DNA of 64,000 bases from JAICNG01 sp035249985 (GTDB lineage Bacteria; Gemmatimonadota; Gemmatimonadetes; Gemmatimonadales; Gemmatimonadaceae). Location of the stretch: assembly GCA_035249985.1 (NCBI GenBank), contig DATFFP010000008.1, forward strand, positions 1-64,000. The letters are read 5' to 3'. Within the stretch, counting starts at the first letter, position 1. Every line of letters begins with the position of its first letter. The translations under genes were made by a program, and so were the position numbers. The notes under the pieces were generated by a model. The model did not search any database, was not told the DNA's origin, and was given only the letters and a program-made list of their open reading frames with translations. This document shows, piece after piece, positions 32,468 through 41,376 of this stretch.

Positions 32468-34804
32468 CTAGCCCACCGGCAGCGTAAAGAAAAAGCTGCT
32501 TCCTGCGCCACACACGCTCTCGACCCAGATCTTCCCGCCGTGCGCCTCGACGATCCCCTTCGCGATCGCGAGGCCGAGGCCGATGCCGCGGTGGTCGCGT
32601 CGGTTCGCCTGCCAGAACTGCCCAAAGATGTGCGGGAGATGCTCGGCGGCGATCCCCGGGCCCGTATCGCGCACCTCGAATTGCACGACGTCCTGACCAC
32701 TCTTGCACCGTATGATGACCTGCCCTCCCTTGGGCGTGAACTTGATCGCGTTGCCGATCAGGTTGGAGAACACCTGCTGAATGCGATGTGGATCGGCTAA
32801 CACGGGAGGCGGCTCGTCGCCCTCTGCGTCCATCACGAGATCCACCGAGCTCGACGTGGCGAGCGAGCGCAGCGTTTCGACCGCCTCGAGGATGATCGAC
32901 CGCGAGGACATACGACGCGGCTCGACGGCGAGCCGCCCGCTCTCCATGCGCTTCACGTCCAGCAAGTCCTGCACGAGCCGGTTCATCCGTTCGCCGGCGC
33001 GTTGGACGATCGCTGCATGACGATACGTCTGCGAGTCGGGGGGAGATGAACCGGCGAGGAGCTCCGCCGCCATGAGCATCGTGTTGAGCGGATTGCGCAA
33101 GTCATGCGCGACGACGCCGAGCATCTGATCGCGCGACCGCGTTGCTTGCTCACTCTCGTGATAGAGACGCGCATTCTCGACAGCGAGCGCGGCGCGCCGT
33201 GCGAGCTCCTCGGCCAGCTCCAGATCCCGCTCATCGTAACGCCGCGTATCGTCCGTCGTATACCACACCAGCGCGCCAATGATCTTCTCCCCCAGCTTCA
33301 ACGGCACGCAGGCAACCGACGTCGGCGCCAGTGCGAGGATGACCGCTTCATGCTCTGCATCCAGGGCGTGCTGCGCGACGAGCCTTTGGTCGATCTCGCG
33401 GATGAGCGTCGGCTCTCCCTCGACCAGAGCACGATGCAAATGCGGAACGAGCGGTGAGCCAGCGCGCACCCACTTCATGATATGGTGCAGCAGCTGCTCC
33501 TTCTCCGGATCTGCATGCGCGATGCCCAGTCGCTGGATGGCGCCATTCCGGTCCAGAATGTCGACCGTACAGAAGTCCGCCACTGCCGGCACGGCGAGCT
33601 GCGCCAGCTTGGCAAGCGTCGTGTGATAGTCGAACGACGCGCCGAGCACTCGGCTGGCGTCCGCGAGAAATGCCGCGCGACGCTGCTCGGCCTCGGCGGC
33701 GGATCGCCGAGTCTGCTCCTCGATGAGCTTGCGCGCGGTGATCTCCGCCTCGTGCTGCTCGGTGATGTCCTGCCCCGCGCCAATGATTTGCGCGGGCGCG
33801 CCCGCCTCATCCAGGACCACGCGTCCCTCGACGCTGAAGACGCGTACCTCGGCCGGCGGACGTACGATGCGATGCTTGACCTTGAAGCTCCGCCCCTGCG
33901 TGACGGCCGTGTCGATCGTCTCGCGAACGAGATCGAAGTCCTCCGGGTGGACGCGCTGGAGAATTAGTCCGGGTGAGAGGGAGGAGTTGGGCTCGAATCC
34001 GTAAATGCGGTAGAGCTCGTCCGACCCACGAAGCTCGTTCGTGCCGATGTCCCACACGAAGCTGCCGACGTGTGCAATGGATTGCGCTTCCGCCAGCTGA
34101 GCTTCGCGACTGCGAAGCTCCGCCTCGACAAGCTGCCGCTGGCGGACGTCCTCGCGAAGCGCCTCCTCCACGCGGTTGCGGTAGATCGCCGCGCCCAGTG
34201 TCGCCGCCGCGGCCCGCAGCGCCGAGATCGTGGCGCGTGCCCACTCACGGTCGCTGGCATCGTGCGCGAAGCCGAGAAACCCCCACCAGGCTTCACCTAC
34301 GAACACAGGAACGACGGCTACCGAGCGAAGGCCGAGCGACTCGAAGTAGGGCCGCTCGGACGGAGGAAACGAGGACACCGGACCGTCGAAAACATCGCCG
34401 TGCTCCAGACCGGCCCACCGCGCGAGCCCTCTGGAAACGGGGGCGAACTCGCGACGATCGGGATGGTCGGCGAATGGCTCCAATCCCTGCGCGACCCACT
34501 CATGTTGCAGTCGCATCCACAGCGTGCCGTCCTGATCCCGGTGGCCGGCGAAGAGGTAGACGCGGCTGACCTCAGCCGCGCTTCCCAGGCGGGCGAGCAC
34601 GTCGCGAATGTCGCGATCCCAGTTCGCGGTGCCGAGGAATCGCGCGGCCGCGTAGGAAACCGCGTTGAGAATCGCCTCGCGTCGGCGAATCGCCGCCTCG
34701 AGACCGAGCACACGCGGATCGTCCAGCGCGGCGAGATTCGGCACCATGAACTCGGCGGTAACCGATCCCACGCCGCGCTCGATACTTTCATTCATGCGAG
34801 CCAC
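32468..34804 (-). CDS. Soluble hybrid-sensor histidine kinase, GAF-PAS-GAF-HisKA-HATPase
   Basis: 778 residues from GTG 34802-34804; ATG 34793-34795 is an equally possible start. No membrane segment is visible. Domains: GAF at about 45-195 (VAVVPVFVGEAWWGFLGFAHD), PAS with PAC at about 235-350 (IAHVGSFVWDIGTNELRGSDELYRIYGF), a second GAF at about 375-530 (VACVPLKLGEKIIGALVWYT), HisKA at about 545-615 with the phospho-acceptor VVAHDLRNPLN, and HATPase at about 660-775 with NLIGNAIKFT, DTGPGI and GIGLGLAIAKGIVEAHGG. There is no receiver domain and no adjacent response regulator, so it is an orphan kinase that probably senses a cytoplasmic ligand or redox state. Confidence 0.92.
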   Translation of the reverse strand: MARMNESIERGVGSVTAEFMVPNLAALDDPRVLGLEAAIRRREAILNAVSYAAARFLGTANWDRDIRDVLARLGSAAEVSRVYLFAGHRDQDGTLWMRLQHEWVAQGLEPFADHPDRREFAPVSRGLARWAGLEHGDVFDGPVSSFPPSERPYFESLGLRSVAVVPVFVGEAWWGFLGFAHDASDREWARATISALRAAAATLGAAIYRNRVEEALREDVRQRQLVEAELRSREAQLAEAQSIAHVGSFVWDIGTNELRGSDELYRIYGFEPNSSLSPGLILQRVHPEDFDLVRETIDTAVTQGRSFKVKHRIVRPPAEVRVFSVEGRVVLDEAGAPAQIIGAGQDITEQHEAEITARKLIEEQTRRSAAEAEQRRAAFLADASRVLGASFDYHTTLAKLAQLAVPAVADFCTVDILDRNGAIQRLGIAHADPEKEQLLHHIMKWVRAGSPLVPHLHRALVEGEPTLIREIDQRLVAQHALDAEHEAVILALAPTSVACVPLKLGEKIIGALVWYTTDDTRRYDERDLELAEELARRAALAVENARLYHESEQATRSRDQMLGVVAHDLRNPLNTMLMAAELLAGSSPPDSQTYRHAAIVQRAGERMNRLVQDLLDVKRMESGRLAVEPRRMSSRSIILEAVETLRSLATSSSVDLVMDAEGDEPPPVLADPHRIQQVFSNLIGNAIKFTPKGGQVIIRCKSGQDVVQFEVRDTGPGIAAEHLPHIFGQFWQANRRDHRGIGLGLAIAKGIVEAHGGKIWVESVCGAGSSFFFTLPVG

Positions 34805-35084
34805 CCGCGCGCGATGACGTGGCGTATCGCGGCCGCGAGCCTCGGTGAAGGAATCGTGCGCTGACGTGCGTCATAGTGTAGCGCTTATCGAGCCTCGGCG
34901 CACGAACGGAGATGTTCGCAAAGGGACGTGCCACCCCCGGCCAGGATCGATGAGGCGGGCGAAGGCGGACGGGCAACGTGGGTTGTTCGGACGATGGCGC
35001 GCCGCGAGAACGCGGCAGCACGGTGAGCTTCAGGAGTATGTGCATTTTCGAGCGCGATGGAAAGCTCTTTTCGCGGCTCCCCCC
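34805..35084. other. Non-coding stretch upstream of the orphan histidine kinase
   Basis: About 280 bp with no convincing ORF on either strand; candidate frames lack codon bias and family resemblance. It should hold the kinase promoter. I see no clear operator or hairpin before the foldback that starts at 35085. Confidence 0.5.
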
Positions 35085-35160
35085 GTCGAGGGGTCAGGTG
35101 ATCGAGGCGAGACAACGACATTCCCTCGATCACCTCGACGCCCTGGACACCCTCCCCTAT
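35085..35160. repeat. Intergenic foldback with GGTGATCGA-type units (co-directional genes)
   Basis: The left arm (35085-35110, GTCGAGGGGTCAGGTGATCG plus AGG) pairs imperfectly with the right arm (35124-35157) CTCGATCAC, CTCGACGCC, CTGGACACC. It lies 7 nt after the cysteine synthase stop and so could end that transcript. The unit is the same GAGGTGATCG family as at 9517, 30961 and 39899. Confidence 0.78.
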
Positions 35161-35167
35161 CTCAGCC

Positions 35168-36208
35168 TCAGATCGATGCCGCGACGGTGCGCGACGCGAT
35201 CGCGGCCTCCTCTTCCGTCATCTCCGCCGGAATATCCGCGAAGAGCGGGGTGCTGAGATACCGTTCGCCCGTGTCAGGGAGCATGCAGAGGATCCCGGAG
35301 CCCTTTGGAGCGTCGGCCGCGACCTGGATCGCGCCTGCGAAGGTGGCTCCGGCCGAAACCCCGACGAAAATGCCTTCCTGCTGCGCGAGCTGACGGCTCC
35401 ACTTCATCGCTTCGGGCGCCGGAATCGTGAGAACCCGATCCACGAGTCCCATGTCTACCGCGTCGGCGGCGAGCTTGGGGATGAAGTCCGGGCTCCATCC
35501 CTGGATTGGATGCGGCTTCCAGGATGGATGCCTCGACGCGGGTGATCCGTCATGTTTGCGCTCCTGCTTCGTCCCACTGGTCAGCATCGGGGCATCAGCC
35601 GGTTCGCACACGATGACCTTCGTCTCCGGGCGCTCCTGGTCCAGCACGCGCCCGACTCCCTTGAGCGTGCCGCCCGTCCCGATCCCGGTGACCCAATAGT
35701 CGAGCCGCTCGCCGGCGAAATCCGTGACGATCTCGCGAGCCGTCGTACGCGAATGGAACTCCGCGTTCGCCTCATTTTCGAACTGGCGCGTGAGGAACCA
35801 GCCGTTCGCCTCGGCGAGCTCGACGGCCTTCCGCACCATTCCGGTGCCGCCCTCGGGTGCCGGCGTGAGGATGACCTTTGCGCCCAGAAACCGCATCAAT
35901 CGGCGGCGCTCGACGCTGAAGCTCTCGGCCATCGTGACGACGAGCGGATAGCCCTTCTGCGCGCACACCATCGCCAGGCCGATGCCGGTGTTGCCACTCG
36001 TCGCCTCGATCACCGTTTGCCCGGGCTTGAGCGCGCCCGACCGCTCCGCGTCCTCGATCACGCCCAGGGCAAGACGATCCTTGACCGAGCCGAGCGGGTT
36101 GAACGCCTCGATTTTGACGTAGAGCGTGACGTGCTTCGGTGCGAGCTTGTTGATGCGGACGACTGGGGTATTGCCGATGGTCTCGAGGATGCTGGTAAAT
36201 CGCGACAT
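35168..36208 (-). CDS. cysK: Cysteine synthase A (O-acetylserine sulfhydrylase)
   Basis: 346 residues from ATG 36206-36208; a longer reading to 36379 crosses a repeat and is rejected. A fold-type-II PLP enzyme making cysteine from O-acetylserine and sulfide. The PLP lysine is Lys43 in FNPLGSVKDR, the substrate loop is EATSGNTGIGLA, and the phosphate-binding loop is GIGTGGTLKG. Compared with E. coli CysK there is an insertion of about 20 residues after CEPADAPMLTSG (TKQERKHDGSPASRHPSWK) before HPIQGWSPDFIPK; the same kind of insertion is known in a bacterial subgroup. No cysE or sulfate-assimilation gene is nearby. Confidence 0.92.
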   Translation of the reverse strand: MSRFTSILETIGNTPVVRINKLAPKHVTLYVKIEAFNPLGSVKDRLALGVIEDAERSGALKPGQTVIEATSGNTGIGLAMVCAQKGYPLVVTMAESFSVERRRLMRFLGAKVILTPAPEGGTGMVRKAVELAEANGWFLTRQFENEANAEFHSRTTAREIVTDFAGERLDYWVTGIGTGGTLKGVGRVLDQERPETKVIVCEPADAPMLTSGTKQERKHDGSPASRHPSWKPHPIQGWSPDFIPKLAADAVDMGLVDRVLTIPAPEAMKWSRQLAQQEGIFVGVSAGATFAGAIQVAADAPKGSGILCMLPDTGERYLSTPLFADIPAEMTEEEAAIASRTVAASI

Positions 36209-36286
36209 GTGAGAACTCGATGGGTGCGGTGGAAAATGAACGATATCACTGGGCGACGTGTTCCTTCGTGAAAAAGTCGTAAAGTC

Positions 36287-36476
36287 GAAAAGCGGAACCG
36301 CAGATTTACACAGAGGGACGAGTCGCTCGGTTTCATAAACCCTCAATGCCCTCGTCCAAATAACCGCGGATACCTCCACAGCATTGGGCCAATCTGCGGT
36401 TATTCGGACGAGGGATACACGCCAAGCCTATCCAACTCGTCGTCCCTCCGTGTTCATCTGCGGTTCCGCTTTTCTC
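36287..36476. repeat. Long nested foldback of about 190 bp (co-directional genes)
   Basis: The outer arms pair AAAAGCGGAACCGCAGAT plus CACAGAGGGACGAG (left, 36288-36321) with CTCGTCGTCCCTCCGTGT plus TCATCTGCGGTTCCGCTTTT (right, 36437-36475). Nested inside, CCCTCGTCCAAATAACCGCG (36351-36370) pairs with the region AATCTGCGGTTATTCGGACG plus AGGG (36391-36414). The phrase CCGCAGATGAACAC resembles intergenic repeats I have seen in other high-GC soil bacteria. It lies between the serine hydrolase and cysK, so it is in the cysK leader or promoter. Confidence 0.85.
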
Positions 36477-36487
36477 ACCCCGCCGCA

Positions 36488-37714
36488 TCAGCGCCCTTTC
36501 ACGGCCGCCAGCACGCGCCTGACGAGCTCGTCCGTCGCGTTTCGCTCGATCCACCGCGCCACGATCACGAGGTCGTGCTCCGGATCGACGTAGACCATGT
36601 TGGTTCCCGAGCCCATGTGCGCGAAGGCTGACGCGGGCGCGCTTGGCAGGAACTTGCGATCGGTATTCACGAACCAGTTCATGAAACCGTAGGTCGGTTG
36701 CACCGGCGTCGGGGTGAGCGCCAGGCGCACCCACGTTTCCGACAGAAGCTGCCGGTCCTTCCACTTTCCGCGGCGAAGCGTCAGATAGCCGAAGCGCGCC
36801 TGGTCGCGAGCACTGATGAACATCCCGCCGCCCCAATGACCGCCACCGCTCACCGACTGCACGCCGACGCCGTCGAGCAGGATCCACGAGTTGTCGTACC
36901 CGAACCAGCGCCAGGTCTGCGAGGCCCCAATGGGATCCATCACGAGCTCCTTCAGCACGTGCGGGAGCGGGCGGCGCCAGACGTTGAGCGCCGCGAGCGC
37001 GAGAACGTTGACGCGCACGTCGTTGTACTCGTATGCGCTTCCCGGCTCGTGCCGCGCGCGGGTGCGCCACTGAGATGGTTCGCCCGTCGGCCGGTCGGCC
37101 CACTCTGGCTTCCCCCAGAGCGTGCCTTCCCAGTCGCTCGTCTGCCGGAGAAGATGATCCCAGGTGATCTTGCGGTTGTGCGGCGTGTCGAAGGGCAGCA
37201 TTGCCGACTCCCCGCCGGCGTCCACAGGGCGAGCTCCGTTTGCGGCCAGTGCAATCAGCACCACGGGAGCCATGTAATCGGCCACGCGGTCCTGAACGCT
37301 GTGGATGAGGCCTCGGTCGAGCGCGAGACCAACCGTGGTCGAGAGAAAGCTCTTCGTCACGCTGAAGGTCATGTCGACGCGGTGTGGATCGCCCCACTCG
37401 GCGACGATGTAGCCGTGCCGCAGGATGATGCCCGTCGCGTCGCCGCGCGTCTTGAACGGACCGATTCCCTCACCGAATGGCTCGCGGCCGAAGCTCTGGT
37501 AGTGCGCGGCCTCGAGGTCGCGCGGCCCCTTGGTCTCGCTCGCCTTGGCAAAGGCGATCGCCTCGTCGAGCAGCCGCGCATCCAGGCCGACCTGTGCCGG
37601 CGCGCGACGTTGCCAGTCGTCGCCGGCCCCGGGGTAATAGGTGGTCTGTGATGCGACTGCGGCGGGCGCAAGGAGCATGCTCGCCACAACGAGGATGCGA
37701 GTGGTGCGGCGCAT
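36488..37714 (-). CDS. Secreted serine hydrolase of the class C beta-lactamase fold
   Basis: 408 residues with an ideal ribosome site (AAAGGAGG, 6 nt before ATG). The signal peptide is RILVVASMLLAPAAVASQ. The active-site motifs of the beta-lactamase/penicillin-binding class C family are present: Ser118-x-x-Lys121 (SVTKSF), the Tyr-x-Asn block (YEYNDVRVN) and HMGSG as the third motif. Length and the LLRQTSDWEGTLWGKP region fit the esterase/DD-peptidase branch rather than true beta-lactamases. Substrate unknown. The leader contains the left arm of the 37727 foldback. Confidence 0.88.
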   Translation of the reverse strand: MRRTTRILVVASMLLAPAAVASQTTYYPGAGDDWQRRAPAQVGLDARLLDEAIAFAKASETKGPRDLEAAHYQSFGREPFGEGIGPFKTRGDATGIILRHGYIVAEWGDPHRVDMTFSVTKSFLSTTVGLALDRGLIHSVQDRVADYMAPVVLIALAANGARPVDAGGESAMLPFDTPHNRKITWDHLLRQTSDWEGTLWGKPEWADRPTGEPSQWRTRARHEPGSAYEYNDVRVNVLALAALNVWRRPLPHVLKELVMDPIGASQTWRWFGYDNSWILLDGVGVQSVSGGGHWGGGMFISARDQARFGYLTLRRGKWKDRQLLSETWVRLALTPTPVQPTYGFMNWFVNTDRKFLPSAPASAFAHMGSGTNMVYVDPEHDLVIVARWIERNATDELVRRVLAAVKGR

Positions 37715-37726
37715 AATTCCTCCTTT

Positions 37727-37829
37727 GGAACGGCAAAGATGACAGAATTCAGAATAGAGAATTCAGAATTCAGCAGTCGTTACTGTATTCTGTATTCTGT
37801 ATTCTGAATTCTGTCATCTTTGCCGTTCT
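37727..37829. repeat. AT-rich foldback with 7-bp ATTCTGT units (co-directional genes)
   Basis: The outer stem CGGCAAAGATGACAGAATTC (37731-37750) pairs with GAATTCTGTCATCTTTGCCG (37806-37825). The inner arms are 7-bp units AATTCAG and TATTCTG with three to four copies each. It is strikingly AT-rich for this chromosome and lies between the S9 peptidase stop and the ribosome site of the serine hydrolase. Confidence 0.92.
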
Positions 37830-37835
37830 GAACTC

Positions 37836-39857
37836 CTACGGCGCCTCAGCTACAGCTTCCTTGGGCGTGTACCGCTCGAACCACGACCTGAGATAGAGCT
37901 GCGTCCTCATGAAGTTCGAGGGCTTCGACGACGTGCCGTGGTACTCCTCGTTGAAGCGCACCATCGCCGTCGGCACTTTCCGGTATTTCAGCGCCTGATA
38001 GTACTCCTCGGTCTGCGAGATCGGCGTGCGCAGGTCGAGCACGCCTGTCATCAGCATCGTCGGCGTCTTCACGTTGCCGACGTACATGAGAGGCGAAAGC
38101 TTGAGGTAGAGCGACGGATCTTCCCAGGGCGGATTCGGAAACCGGTTGTAGCCCCAGAGGTTGATGTCCGTCGTGCCGGCGAAGCTGAGCCAGTTGGTTA
38201 CGGGGCAGTTGGCCGACGCCGCCGCGAACCGGTCGGTGTGGCCGACGATCCACGACGTGAGCACGCCGCCACCGCTGCACCCGTAGACGAACATCTTCTT
38301 CGCGTCGACATACCCGCGAGCCAGGACGCTGTCGACCGCCACCATGAGATCGTCGTAGTCCTTGCTGGGATAGGCATGTTTGATGGCATTGCCGAACGCG
38401 CTTCCGTACCCGGTGCTGCCGCGCGGGTTCGTATAGAGCACGACGTACCCGTTTGCGGCGTGCTCCTGCCATCCGAAGTTGAACCCGACGTTGTACATGG
38501 CGTGCGGTCCCCCGTGAATCACCAGCATCATGGGGTACTTGCGACGGGGGTCGAAGTCCGGCGGCTTCACGATCCAGCCCTGAATGCGGAAGTCGTCCAC
38601 CGACTTCACCCACAGCTCCTCGACGGCGCCTAACGTCCGGCCGGCGAGGACGTCTTCGTTGACGCTCGTCAGGCGCCGGATCGTGCCGGGCGTCCTGAGC
38701 GCGAACGTCACGACGTCGGTCGGCGCCTGGAAGGTGCTCTGGAGCCCGACCGCGGTCGCTCCGCGGATGTCGGTGACCGAGAGCACGTGCGTTCCGCTCG
38801 TGACCGCGCGCGGCTCCCCGCGCAACGGGGCGAACCACAGGTTGCGCGAGCCCTTGTCGTCGACGGTGAAGTAAATCCCCGATCCGTCGGCCGCCCACTC
38901 GAGCTGCTGGGGGGAGCGATCGAGCGACGCCGTGAGTGCGCGCGGGCTCGAGCCGTCGGCGTTCATGACGTAGAGCGTCGCGTCGCGCCAGGTGTCGTCG
39001 GTCCAGTCGAATCCGGTGTATGCGATCAGCCGACCGTCCGGCGAGACGACGGGATTACCATCGGGACCCTTCCGGGTGGTGAGCTGCTTCACCTCGCCCG
39101 ACGTCACGTCCACTGCGTAGACTTCGCTCTCGTTGTACTTGTAGTCGGCGTCTGGATCGCGCAGCGCGCCGAACACCAGGCGTCGGCCGTCGGGGCTCCA
39201 TCGTGCCGGCCCGTGCTCGAAGTCGCCACTCGTCAGCTGCCGAGGCGTTCCGCCATCGGCCGGAACGACGAAGAGATGTCGGTAGCCGTCGTCGACGTAA
39301 CCCTGCCTATCGAGTCGATAGCGGAAGCGGGTAACGACGCGGGGCGCCTCCGTCCACTTCGCGCCCTTGGGTGCCGCTGGCATCCCGATGTCCCACTTCT
39401 CCTTGCTGAGGACCAGCATACGGAACGCGAGCGACTTGCCGTCGGGCGACCACTCCAGGTCCGCCGGCGACTCCGTGACCCGCGTCAACTGCGTCGTTCC
39501 ACCCTCGGCATCCATCCATCGTACGAAGAGCTGCGTCCCCGTCGGCTCGCCCTTGGCGAGGTAGGCGAGACGCGTCCCATCGGGTGACCATTTCGGGCTC
39601 GAGCCGTTGACGAGGAAGCGATTCCTCGAGCCGTCGGCATTCATTATCCACAGCGATGCTTCCCACCGGTCGTTGAGCTTGTCGACCCAGCGGCGCGTGT
39701 AGACGACGTGACGCCCGTCTGGTGAGAGCTGCGGATCGGCAACGTCCTCCCATTCCAGATAATCGGCAAGCGCGAGCCGCTTGGCCGGCGCTTGTGCCGT
39801 GAGGGAGGTGGCAACGACGAGGGACGCGAGTAGTGCGGTGAGACGGAGGGTAGGCAT
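37836..39857 (-). CDS. Secreted S9-family prolyl oligopeptidase-like peptidase
   Basis: 673 residues with signal peptide (LTALLASLVVATSLTAQ). The N-terminal seven-bladed propeller at about 35-400 shows repeated WSPDG motifs (PKWSPDGTRLAYL, LEWSPDGKSLAF, ARWSPDGRRLVFG, PVVSPDGRLIAYTG). The C-terminal alpha/beta hydrolase domain has the nucleophile Ser at about 528 in VYGCSGGGVLTSW, the oxyanion region HGGPHAMYN, the acid in MTGVLDLRTP and the His in EEYHGTSSKP. It cleaves short peptides, probably in the periplasm, in the acylaminoacyl-peptidase/DPP-like subgroup. Followed by the AT-rich foldback. Confidence 0.93.
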   Translation of the reverse strand: MPTLRLTALLASLVVATSLTAQAPAKRLALADYLEWEDVADPQLSPDGRHVVYTRRWVDKLNDRWEASLWIMNADGSRNRFLVNGSSPKWSPDGTRLAYLAKGEPTGTQLFVRWMDAEGGTTQLTRVTESPADLEWSPDGKSLAFRMLVLSKEKWDIGMPAAPKGAKWTEAPRVVTRFRYRLDRQGYVDDGYRHLFVVPADGGTPRQLTSGDFEHGPARWSPDGRRLVFGALRDPDADYKYNESEVYAVDVTSGEVKQLTTRKGPDGNPVVSPDGRLIAYTGFDWTDDTWRDATLYVMNADGSSPRALTASLDRSPQQLEWAADGSGIYFTVDDKGSRNLWFAPLRGEPRAVTSGTHVLSVTDIRGATAVGLQSTFQAPTDVVTFALRTPGTIRRLTSVNEDVLAGRTLGAVEELWVKSVDDFRIQGWIVKPPDFDPRRKYPMMLVIHGGPHAMYNVGFNFGWQEHAANGYVVLYTNPRGSTGYGSAFGNAIKHAYPSKDYDDLMVAVDSVLARGYVDAKKMFVYGCSGGGVLTSWIVGHTDRFAAASANCPVTNWLSFAGTTDINLWGYNRFPNPPWEDPSLYLKLSPLMYVGNVKTPTMLMTGVLDLRTPISQTEEYYQALKYRKVPTAMVRFNEEYHGTSSKPSNFMRTQLYLRSWFERYTPKEAVAEAP

Positions 39858-39898
39858 GGGACCCTCGGGGAAGGGGAGTCTCTATTCTGGCGCCTGAA

Positions 39899-40017
39899 GC
39901 CGAGGATGTCGAGGTCGTCGAGAGTGTCGAGGTGGTCGAGGTGCGCACGACACGACCTTCGAGCAGATTGAGAACCTTGATCACCTCGACGACCTCGACA
40001 TTCCCGACATCCTCGGC
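39899..40017. repeat. Intergenic foldback with GATGTCGAG-type 9-bp units (divergent genes)
   Basis: The left arm is GATGTCGAG, GTCGTCGAG, AGTGTCGAG, GTGGTCGAG; the right arm is CTTGATCAC, CTCGACGAC, CTCGACATT, CCCGACATC. The right arm ends 2 nt before the proposed GTG start of the amine oxidase, so that mRNA's leader would be mostly foldback with no normal ribosome site. Confidence 0.87.
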
Positions 40018-40018
40018 C

Positions 40019-41347
40019 GTGTCCGCTGACGTCGCGATCGTCGGCGCGGGCGTCGCCGGCCTTGCCGCCATGCGTGTGCTCGAGGAGCGGGGCGTTCGCA
40101 CCTGCGTCCTGGAGGCACGCGACCGCATCGGCGGACGCATTCTCACCGTCCGGGATGCGCGGCTCGCGCACCCCATCGAGCTGGGAGCGGAATTCGTTCA
40201 CGGAAGCGCTCCCGAGCTGCTCGAGGTCGCTCGTGAGGCGCGCCTTGTCCTCTATGCTGTCGAAGGCGAGCGGTGGCGCTCTCGCCGCGGGCGACTGACC
40301 CCGCTCGATGACTTCTGGGAGCAGCTCCAGAGGGTCAGCGAGCATCTCGACGCGCGGAAAGCCGACCGCTCGTTCGCTGAATTCCTCGGCGGTGCTCCTG
40401 GTGGGCGTCGCGCCACGGAGGCGCGGGCGTTGGCGCGAGATTTCGTGGAGGGGTTTCACGCCGCTGACGCTCGACGGATCAGCACCAAGGCGCTGGCCGA
40501 CGGCGGCATTCCGGGCGATGAGGAAGAACAGCGGCAGCTGCGCATTGGCGACGGCTACGATCGAGTCCCGGAATGGCTTGCTGCGGGATTCGGGGACCGC
40601 ATCTCTCTGCGAACAGTCGTCGAGCGGATCGACTGGGAGGAGGACGGCGTCAAGCTCTCCGTTCGCGAAGGCGACCAGCGGTCGCCTGCACGCGTCGGGG
40701 CCCGCGCCGCGATCATCACCGTTCCTCTCGGAGTCCTGCTGGCGCCGCGGGATGAGCTTGGGGCAATCACGTTCTCACCCCCTCTACCGATCCTGGACCG
40801 CATTCGCGACCGCCTCACGATGGGAAGCGTGATGCGCATCGCGTTCCTCTTTCGGGAGCGATGGTGGACCGATCGGCCGCGCGGCGACTCGCTCGAATCC
40901 ATGAGCTTTCTGCACGGCGATTCAGGAGACATTCAGGTTTGGTGGTCGCTGCATCCCGCCCAGGTGCCGGTCATGGTCGGATGGGCTGGCGGACCGGCCG
41001 CTCTGCGACTGGCGGGGCTGGATCCGACAGAGATCGAACATCGCGCCGTCGCCGCTCTGGCAAAGAATCTTGGCGTACCGAGGCGTCGAGTGTCCCGACA
41101 CGTCGAAGCATGCTGGACGCACGACTGGCTGAACGATCCCTTCTCCCGCGGAGCGTACAGTTACGCCCTCGTTGGCGGCGCAGAATCGGCCGAACAGCTC
41201 GCCCGTCCCATCAAGGGCACACTGTGGTTCGCGGGTGAGGCCGCGGATCCGGAGGGCCGAAATGGCACCGTGCACGGTGCTATCGGCAGCGGACGCCGCG
41301 CCGCGCAGTCGGTTCTGCGCGCGCTCGAGCGCGCAGGGGCCCGATAG
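40019..41347 (+). CDS. Flavin-containing amine oxidoreductase
   Basis: 442 residues from GTG 40019; the longer reading from 39932 would translate the foldback and is rejected. The FAD-binding Rossmann motif DVAIVGAGVAGLAAMRVLEE is immediate, followed by LEARDRIGGRI and GAEFVHG, the monoamine oxidase signature. The C-terminal FAD block GTLWFAGEAADPEGRNGTVH is intact. The substrate-binding middle domain is about 200 residues. It oxidises amines, polyamines or amino acids; the substrate cannot be read from sequence. No signal peptide, so cytoplasmic. Confidence 0.9.
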   Translation: MSADVAIVGAGVAGLAAMRVLEERGVRTCVLEARDRIGGRILTVRDARLAHPIELGAEFVHGSAPELLEVAREARLVLYAVEGERWRSRRGRLTPLDDFWEQLQRVSEHLDARKADRSFAEFLGGAPGGRRATEARALARDFVEGFHAADARRISTKALADGGIPGDEEEQRQLRIGDGYDRVPEWLAAGFGDRISLRTVVERIDWEEDGVKLSVREGDQRSPARVGARAAIITVPLGVLLAPRDELGAITFSPPLPILDRIRDRLTMGSVMRIAFLFRERWWTDRPRGDSLESMSFLHGDSGDIQVWWSLHPAQVPVMVGWAGGPAALRLAGLDPTEIEHRAVAALAKNLGVPRRRVSRHVEACWTHDWLNDPFSRGAYSYALVGGAESAEQLARPIKGTLWFAGEAADPEGRNGTVHGAIGSGRRAAQSVLRALERAGAR

Positions 41348-41376
41348 CGTCACGTGCGCCTGATTATCATCCAGCC

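Noticed and set aside
36488..37714. Antibiotic-resistance beta-lactamase
   Set aside because: Motifs fit the broad class C serine hydrolase family; nothing specific to true AmpC enzymes, such as its conserved length and omega loop, could be confirmed.
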